A stretch of 19,547 bases of DNA from JBAPRR01 sp049281195 (GTDB lineage Bacteria > Actinomycetota > Acidimicrobiia > Acidimicrobiales > CAVXTF01): the NCBI GenBank assembly GCA_049281195.1, contig JBAPRR010000322.1:1-19547 (forward strand). The letters run 5' to 3'. Shown here piece after piece: positions 15,102 to 19,547 of this stretch. The translations under genes were made by a program, and so were the position numbers. The notes under the pieces were generated by a model, which searched no databases, was not told where the DNA came from, and worked only from the letters and a program-made list of their open reading frames with translations. How positions within the stretch are numbered: position 1 is the stretch's first letter; each line of letters opens with the position of its first letter.

Positions 15102-15656
15102 ATGCCGGCATACGACCGCAGCGAGCTCGAGGAGATGGTCGAGCGCTGGCTCGAGACCAACCGACAGGCCCAAGAGCTCGGCAACTGGCAGCAACTCGGC
15201 GAGATGTTCACGCCGGACGCCACATATGGCTGGAACATCGGTCCTCGTGAGGAGTTCATGGCGGTCGGCCGCGACGAGATCCGCCGGGTAGCGGTCGGAA
15301 TGGAGATGGTGGGCTTGGAGGGTTGGACCTACCCGTACCAGAAGGTGCTGATCGACGAACGCCTAGGAGAGGTCGTCGGATTCTGGAAGCAGATCGCCGA
15401 CGCCAAGCGTCCCGACGGTTCCTCTTACGAGGTCGCCGGACTCGGGGGGAGCTGGTTCAGGTACGCCGGCGATTGGCAGTGGTCGTGGCAGAGGGATTTC
15501 TTCGACTTCGGGAACGTGACCGCCCTGTTCATCGAGATGATGCAGGCAGGTGTGCTGTCGAATGGGATGAAAAACAGGATGGACCGGTCGATGTCGCAGA
15601 AGGACCTTCCCGGCCACTACCCCGTCGGCGGGGCTCCGGTCGATTTATGGGATTGA
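15102..15656 (+). CDS. SnoaL/NTF2-like protein
   Basis: The 184-residue protein has the NTF2-like cone-fold pattern: an N-terminal helix (RSELEEMVERWLETNRQAQ), then NWQQLGEMFTPDATYGWNIGPREEFMAVGRDEIRRV, then strands through GLEGWTYPYQKVLIDERLGEVVGFWKQ and YEVAGLGGSWFRYAGDWQWSWQRDFFD. Members act as small isomerases, dehydratases or binding proteins; no catalytic residue can be assigned here. It is the first gene of the plus-strand operon, 19 bp before the thiolase-like gene, which suggests a role on the same CoA-linked or side-chain substrate. Confidence 0.8.
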   Translation: MPAYDRSELEEMVERWLETNRQAQELGNWQQLGEMFTPDATYGWNIGPREEFMAVGRDEIRRVAVGMEMVGLEGWTYPYQKVLIDERLGEVVGFWKQIADAKRPDGSSYEVAGLGGSWFRYAGDWQWSWQRDFFDFGNVTALFIEMMQAGVLSNGMKNRMDRSMSQKDLPGHYPVGGAPVDLWD

Positions 15657-15675
15657 TAGGGCAGACTGATCCACT

Positions 15676-16836
15676 GTGGCCCACCCCTACCACGACGTGG
15701 CGATCGTCGGCATCCACAACACCGCCCAGGCGATCGAGCTGGAGGGTCACGATGCTGAGTCGATCGCACTGGTCGGGGCACTCGGCGCGCTGGCAGACGC
15801 CGCGATCGAGGTGGCCGAGGTTGATGGCGTAGTAGGCCAATTTGCTCAGGAGACGGTGCTCGAGCTCGGTCTGGGCCCGTGTTCCAGGCGGCCCAACATG
15901 CTCGGCATTCCGGCGGTCCTCGAGGCAGCCTCGATGATCTGCTCGGGTGAATGCGATGTGGTGCTCATCTCTGCCGGGGGGGCACGGCTTCATCGGGAGC
16001 GATCGCACACGGCCCCGTGGACCCGGCCCGCCAACGAACTCGTCGTCGGGTACGGGCTGTTCACCGCGGCAGAGTTCGCGCTCATGGCGCGCCGGCACAT
16101 GATCACCTTCGGCACCACTGCGGAACATCTGGCCACGGTCGCGGCGACCATAAGGAACAACGGCCACGACAATCCGGAGGCGGTTTATTCGGGAAGAGGA
16201 CCGTTCACGCCACAAGACATCTTGGCTTCGAGAGTGGTGGCTGATCCGTTTCATCTTCTCGATTGCGCGATGACTTCCGAGGGGGGATGCGGAATCGTCC
16301 TGGCCCGAGCCGATCGGGCGGCCGGCTGTGCGCACCGGACATGGATGCTCGGAGCAGCGAGCGATTCCTTCGGTCCCGCGTACACGGTGGCGCCGGTATG
16401 GGACTACACGCCGCGAGACGGTGGAGACAACGCCGGCAACGTGGGCGCGCGTGCGGCGCGCACTGCGTTTCGTACGGCCGGTCTGTCGCCGGACGATGTG
16501 GACGTCTGTGAGCTGTACGACCCGTTCTCGTTCGAGATAATCAGGCAGCTGGAAGCATTCGGGTTCTGCGCAGAGGGTGAAGGGGGACCCTTCGTCGCAG
16601 AAGGAAATATCACTGCCGACGGCAAGTTGCCGGTGACCACCGACGGCGGGACTATGAGCTTCAGCCATGCGGGCATAGCGGCGCAGCAGCTTCAGCGGGT
16701 CATACGGGGAGTCGAACAGCTGCGCGGCACCACAAAGAGCCACCAGGTCGAACACGCCGAGGTGGCGATGTGCTCGAACGGTGGGTCGGGGGCGCTGTTC
16801 ACCGATGTCCTTCTACTCGGAAGCGACCAACCATGA
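15676..16836 (+). CDS. Thiolase-fold lipid-transfer-like protein, probable CoA-ester retro-aldolase (Ltp2-like)
   Basis: The 386-residue protein has the SCP2-thiolase layout but looks non-thiolytic. Where thiolases carry the nucleophilic Cys, the segment reads VLEAASMICSGE (81-92) with Ala/Ser at the expected place. Later blocks are family-typical: ARRHMITFGTTAEHLA (138-152), CELYDPFSFEIIRQLEAFGF (278-297) with Y281, GGTMSFSHAG (324-333) with H331, and CSNGGSGALF (366-375). Cys-less relatives such as mycobacterial Ltp2 are retro-aldolases that split a side chain from a CoA thioester and work only with a DUF35 partner. Such a partner starts at the next base pairs, with an ATGA overlap (16833-16836). 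GTG 15676 is the start. The substrate is unknown; the retro-aldolase role is inference. Confidence 0.88.
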   Translation: MAHPYHDVAIVGIHNTAQAIELEGHDAESIALVGALGALADAAIEVAEVDGVVGQFAQETVLELGLGPCSRRPNMLGIPAVLEAASMICSGECDVVLISAGGARLHRERSHTAPWTRPANELVVGYGLFTAAEFALMARRHMITFGTTAEHLATVAATIRNNGHDNPEAVYSGRGPFTPQDILASRVVADPFHLLDCAMTSEGGCGIVLARADRAAGCAHRTWMLGAASDSFGPAYTVAPVWDYTPRDGGDNAGNVGARAARTAFRTAGLSPDDVDVCELYDPFSFEIIRQLEAFGFCAEGEGGPFVAEGNITADGKLPVTTDGGTMSFSHAGIAAQQLQRVIRGVEQLRGTTKSHQVEHAEVAMCSNGGSGALFTDVLLLGSDQP

Positions 16837-17258
16837 GCCCGCTCGAGCCCCAGCCGGTCGGGATCCCGGTGCCTAACCCCTCAGTGCGCTCTCGTGAGTA
16901 CTGGGACGCGTGCCGCCGGGGCGTCCTCACCTACCAGCAGTGCAGCGGTTGCGGGTTCATCGGCCTCCGTTCGTTCACTGTCTGCGCCCGGTGCCTCAGC
17001 CACGAATCGCGACGCAAGGTGAGCGACGGGCGAGGCAGCCTGTACAGCTGGACCGTGGTGTGGCGCGCCCCGGGGCCCGCGTTCGTGGTTCCCTACGCAC
17101 CAGCGGTGGTCGAGTTGGACGAGGGCTTCTACATGGTGAGCGCGGTGATCGGCTGCGAGACCACGGATCTGACTGCCGGAATGCGGCTCGAAGTCGAATT
17201 CCACCAGGTCTCAGAAGAGATCGCGCTTCCCTACTTTGCGCCGCTCATGGAAGGCTGA
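16833..17258 (+). CDS. DUF35 zinc-ribbon/OB-fold acyl-CoA-associated protein (ChsH2-C-like partner)
   Basis: A 141-residue partner of thiolase-like enzymes. The zinc ribbon is C37-S-G-C40 and C51-A-R-C54, followed by an OB fold (about 65-135: GSLYSWTVVWRAPGPAFVVPYAPAVVELDEG). In the steroid pathway the DUF35 part of ChsH2 binds Ltp2 and is needed for its aldolase activity. ATG 16833 overlaps the stop of the thiolase-like gene (ATGA), supporting a stoichiometric complex. Upstream residues in the open frame belong to the previous gene's DNA and were excluded. It ends 3 bp before the GNAT gene. Confidence 0.9.
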   Translation: MSPLEPQPVGIPVPNPSVRSREYWDACRRGVLTYQQCSGCGFIGLRSFTVCARCLSHESRRKVSDGRGSLYSWTVVWRAPGPAFVVPYAPAVVELDEGFYMVSAVIGCETTDLTAGMRLEVEFHQVSEEIALPYFAPLMEG

Positions 17259-17261
17259 ACC

Positions 17262-17702
17262 ATGCCCGATGCCTCGATACGGCCGATCCGCCCGGCGGAC
17301 TGGGACGGCTGGAAGCCGCTGTGGGACGGGTATCTCCACTTTTACCGCGAGGAGCTCGACGACGAGACGACCCGCTTCACCTTCGACCGGATGTGTAGTG
17401 AATCCCAAGGCATGTTCGGCTTCGTCGCGGACAACGGAGACGAGCTGATCGGTCTCGTTCACGCCCTCATCCATCCCTCCACGTGGACCACCAAGTCCTA
17501 TTGCTACCTGGAGGACCTGTTCGTCTCGAAGAAGGGTCGCGGTACGGACGTTGCCCGCCAGCTGATCGAGTCCGTCGTAAAAGAGGCCAAGAGCCGGGGC
17601 GCGGTGCACACCTACTGGCACACTCAGGAGTTCAACGGCGCCGCCAGGTCTCTTTACGACCAGGTGGCGCGTCTCACCTCGTTCCGGGTCTACGAAAGGT
17701 GA
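17262..17702 (+). CDS. GNAT family N-acetyltransferase
   Basis: A 146-residue acetyl-CoA-dependent acyltransferase. Motif A is visible as CYLEDLFVSKKGRGTDVARQ (81-100), with the GRGTD pyrophosphate loop, then an amphipathic helix (LIESVVKEAKSRG). The C-terminal NGAARSLYDQVARLTSFRVYER matches motif B with its conserved Tyr. ATG 17262 follows the DUF35 stop by 3 bp and has GGAAGG upstream. The substrate cannot be told; its tight packing in the operon suggests it modifies an amine or amino-acid intermediate of the same pathway. Confidence 0.85.
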   Translation: MPDASIRPIRPADWDGWKPLWDGYLHFYREELDDETTRFTFDRMCSESQGMFGFVADNGDELIGLVHALIHPSTWTTKSYCYLEDLFVSKKGRGTDVARQLIESVVKEAKSRGAVHTYWHTQEFNGAARSLYDQVARLTSFRVYER

Positions 17703-17710
17703 CCCAGACC

Positions 17711-18736
17711 ATGCCGGCGGCGGTCTACGTGGGCGACGGGCAGATCGAGGTTCAACATCTGGACGTACCCGAACCAGGTCCAGACGAAGTGCTCGTCGAG
17801 ATCTCCGATTGCGGCATATGCGGGACGGATCTGCACCTGGTGCTGGACCGGTACGCGCGGCCAGGAGACATACTCGGCCATGAGTGGTCGGGAACCGTGA
17901 TCGGGATCGAAGGAGCTTCTACCGTCTGGCAACCCGGCTCGCGGGTGGTGGGCAATCCGACTCCCGGTTGCGGGAGATGCAGGGCGTGTGAGGCAGGCCG
18001 GCCTTCTGTCTGCCTGAAGCGACCACCACCGGACTTTCTGTCATGGCACGGCGCGTTCTGCAGGTACATGACCGTCAAGGCGGAAAGGCTCACCCGGATC
18101 CCCGAAACTCTGTCCATCCGCGACGCGGCGTTGACCGAGCCAACGGCTATAGCCGTGCACGTCGTCAACATGGCGGCACCCGGTCCGGACGACCGCATTC
18201 TCGTGACGGGTGCAGGGCCAGTGGGCTTGCTCACTATCGCAGTGCTCAGGTCACGAGGGATCACCGACATAACAGTGTCGGAACCTTCCGAGCTACGGCG
18301 CGAACATGCCCTGCTTGCCGGGGCGGTGTCTGCGATCTCACCGGACGATCTGGCGCCCGCTCCTATGGGCCGCACCGCGGCAACGGCATATTCGCTCGTG
18401 TTCGAGTGCTCGGGAAATGCCCGGGCGATAGAGATCGCTCTCGATCAGCTCGACTACGCCGGCACCTTGGTGCTCGCAGGGACGGGGCACGATCTTCCCC
18501 GGCTCAATCACAACCGGATGATCGTGATGGAGCTTTCTGTGGTGGGTGCATACAACTACGATGCCGCCGGCTTCGCACCCGCGCTCGACCTACTGGCGAG
18601 CGGATCCCTCGACACGAACGTCCTGATATCCGGCTCCGATGTGGGCCTGGACGAATTGCTCCCCACCATGCATCGCCTGTCGCGCGGCGAGATCGCAGGA
18701 AAGGTTCTCGTTCAGCCGGTGACGTCGGTCACATGA
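17711..18736 (+). CDS. Zinc-dependent alcohol dehydrogenase (MDR; sorbitol/threonine dehydrogenase-like)
   Basis: A 341-residue medium-chain dehydrogenase. Catalytic zinc ligands are C37 (GICGTDLH), H57-E58 (GHEWSG) and E143 as possible fourth. The structural zinc site is complete with C87, C90, C93 and C101 (GCGRCRAC ... C). The NAD site is TGAGPVG at 166-172. It probably oxidises a secondary alcohol or reduces the matching ketone. ATG 17711 is preceded by AAAGGTG; GTG 17699 is an alternative that overlaps the GNAT stop by 4 nt. The open frame further upstream is antisense-free but lies within GNAT. Its stop overlaps the VOC start (ATGA at 18733-18736). Confidence 0.92.
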   Translation: MPAAVYVGDGQIEVQHLDVPEPGPDEVLVEISDCGICGTDLHLVLDRYARPGDILGHEWSGTVIGIEGASTVWQPGSRVVGNPTPGCGRCRACEAGRPSVCLKRPPPDFLSWHGAFCRYMTVKAERLTRIPETLSIRDAALTEPTAIAVHVVNMAAPGPDDRILVTGAGPVGLLTIAVLRSRGITDITVSEPSELRREHALLAGAVSAISPDDLAPAPMGRTAATAYSLVFECSGNARAIEIALDQLDYAGTLVLAGTGHDLPRLNHNRMIVMELSVVGAYNYDAAGFAPALDLLASGSLDTNVLISGSDVGLDELLPTMHRLSRGEIAGKVLVQPVTSVT

Positions 18737-19176
18737 CCTTTGCCCCCCGCCTCAACCACGTCGCCATCAGCATGGACCCGCAAGTGCTGGACGAGAAGGG
18801 CAGAAGAGACATCCTCGACTTCTACGGCGGCGTCTTCGGTTGGACCGAAGGGGACAACAGCGGGGAAAAAGGGAACCCGCTGATCCTCTACACGACGGCG
18901 TTCGCGCAGTTCGTCTACCTGCTCCCCGCAGATCCACCGCTCGTTGCTCCAAGCCTCGATCATTTCGGCTTGCAGGTGTCAACCATCGCCGAGCTCGAAC
19001 AGTGCGTGACAAAAGCCAAGGACTATGAAAAGTCGGATGATCGCGTGCGGATCATCGACATCGACCACAGGATCACTCAGGGACCCACCCACGACTACGT
19101 CCTCACGAGCGCTTATATCGGCTTTCTGCTTCCCCTTATGATCGAGATCCAGCACCTGGAGCGCCGGGAACGCTGA
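18733..19176 (+). CDS. VOC-fold (glyoxalase/dioxygenase superfamily) protein
   Basis: A 147-residue single VOC unit pair with candidate metal ligands H9 (RLNHVAISMD), H77 (SLDHFGLQV) and E138 (MIEIQHLE), the spacing typical of one metal site in glyoxalase, epimerase or dioxygenase relatives. The first half ends with a substrate-like pocket region (NPLILYTTAFAQFVYLL). ATG 18733 overlaps the dehydrogenase stop, so it is translationally coupled and is the last gene of the operon. Function beyond the fold is not readable. Its last 41 bp overlap the convergent LuxR-type gene. Confidence 0.8.
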   Translation: MTFAPRLNHVAISMDPQVLDEKGRRDILDFYGGVFGWTEGDNSGEKGNPLILYTTAFAQFVYLLPADPPLVAPSLDHFGLQVSTIAELEQCVTKAKDYEKSDDRVRIIDIDHRITQGPTHDYVLTSAYIGFLLPLMIEIQHLERRER

Positions 19177-19547
19177 AGTCGCCATTGTGGTGCGACCGCT
19201 GCTTGCGTCTGCCGCCGATGAGGTCGCGCCGCGACACTCTCAGCTGCTCGTACACCGCTTCGAGGTGGTGGCCGACGGTCTTCGCGCTTATACCGAGCTC
19301 GTTTGCGATCTCTGAGTCGGTCATTCCCCTGGCGGCAAGGTTTGCAACCTCGTCCTGACGCTGAGTGAGGACACCGGGCGGCCGCCTCCCCTGGCGGATC
19401 CTGCCGCCTGCGAGTTTCAAATAGCAGTGCGCGGAGTTTGCGATGCGGATGGCGTCATGTTCGATCGCCAGGTGATACGACTCTGACAGGGTGCGCCTGG
19501 CCTCGCGCATCTGGTTCTGGCGGCCAAGAAAGAGCCCTTTCCAGATC
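19136..19547 (-). CDS. LuxR-family transcriptional regulator, C-terminal part (5' end outside window)
   Basis: The minus-strand frame stays open to base 19546, so the protein starts beyond the window; an ATG at 19510 is inside the gene rather than its start. The visible part ends with a LuxR-type helix-turn-helix: LTQRQDEVANLAARGMTDSEIANELGISAKTVGHHLEAVYEQL, about residues 60-102 counting from the window edge. Before it is a helical stretch (RRTLSESYHLAIEHDAIRIANSAHC) with a short arginine-rich linker, as in the large MalT/LAL-type regulators. Which type cannot be decided without the N-terminus. The stop TAA at 19136-19138 lies inside the VOC gene. It may regulate the neighbouring catabolic operon. 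Confidence 0.85.
   Translation of the reverse strand, partial: IWKGLFLGRQNQMREARRTLSESYHLAIEHDAIRIANSAHCYLKLAGGRIRQGRRPPGVLTQRQDEVANLAARGMTDSEIANELGISAKTVGHHLEAVYEQLRVSRRDLIGGRRKQRSHHNGDFSVPGAPGAGSRS

Noticed and set aside
15529..16755. 408-aa minus-strand open frame
   Set aside because: It is the antisense shadow of the thiolase-like gene, common in GC-rich DNA.

Overview
The window is GC-rich, densely packed bacterial chromosome, with about 20 protein genes on both strands and no gap above roughly 235 bp. The gene content points to a free-living member of the Actinomycetota. It has a PII uridylyltransferase, an actinobacterial-style HATPase anti-sigma protein, an L,D-transpeptidase, a membrane-anchored HtrA protease, two proteins of coenzyme F420-using families, and a thiolase-like/DUF35 pair. 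A non-mycobacterial lineage such as Acidimicrobiia is plausible, but that is inference; no rRNA or other decisive marker is present. I saw no tRNA, rRNA, CRISPR array, insertion sequence or prophage gene.

Left part (1-7867). The window opens inside glnD (nitrogen sensing), which ends in a perfect 13-bp hairpin. A secreted L,D-transpeptidase follows (cell-wall cross-linking), then a 234-bp leader rich in hairpins, then an anti-sigma-like ATPase with an extra helical C-terminal domain. This last gene converges, 3 bp apart, on a crotonase-fold gene that lies downstream of a SAM methyltransferase on the minus strand. Divergent from the methyltransferase are a DUF4388 protein and, directly after it, a PPOX-class putative F420-dependent oxidoreductase.

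Middle part (7824-13118). On the minus strand lie an M20 dipeptidase and an AlkX/YcaQ-type DNA glycosylase. A trypsin-like HtrA protease with a PDZ domain diverges from the glycosylase gene across a short region with repeated GCCACGTT and an inverted repeat. The protease gene converges on a secreted CHAP-domain amidase or endopeptidase.

Right part (13172-19547). This is a catabolic-looking region. A minus-strand pair (F420-type LLM oxidoreductase, then an SDR, overlapping by 4 nt) diverges from a six-gene plus-strand operon: SnoaL/NTF2-like protein, thiolase-like protein lacking the nucleophilic Cys, DUF35 zinc-ribbon/OB-fold partner, GNAT acetyltransferase, zinc alcohol dehydrogenase and VOC protein. 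Several junctions are ATGA overlaps or a 3-bp gap. The thiolase-like/DUF35 pairing resembles the Ltp2-ChsH2 retro-aldolase of steroid side-chain degradation, so the unit may cleave a CoA-bound side chain and then oxidise the product. The substrate is unknown. A LuxR-type regulator, cut by the window end, converges on this operon and could control it.
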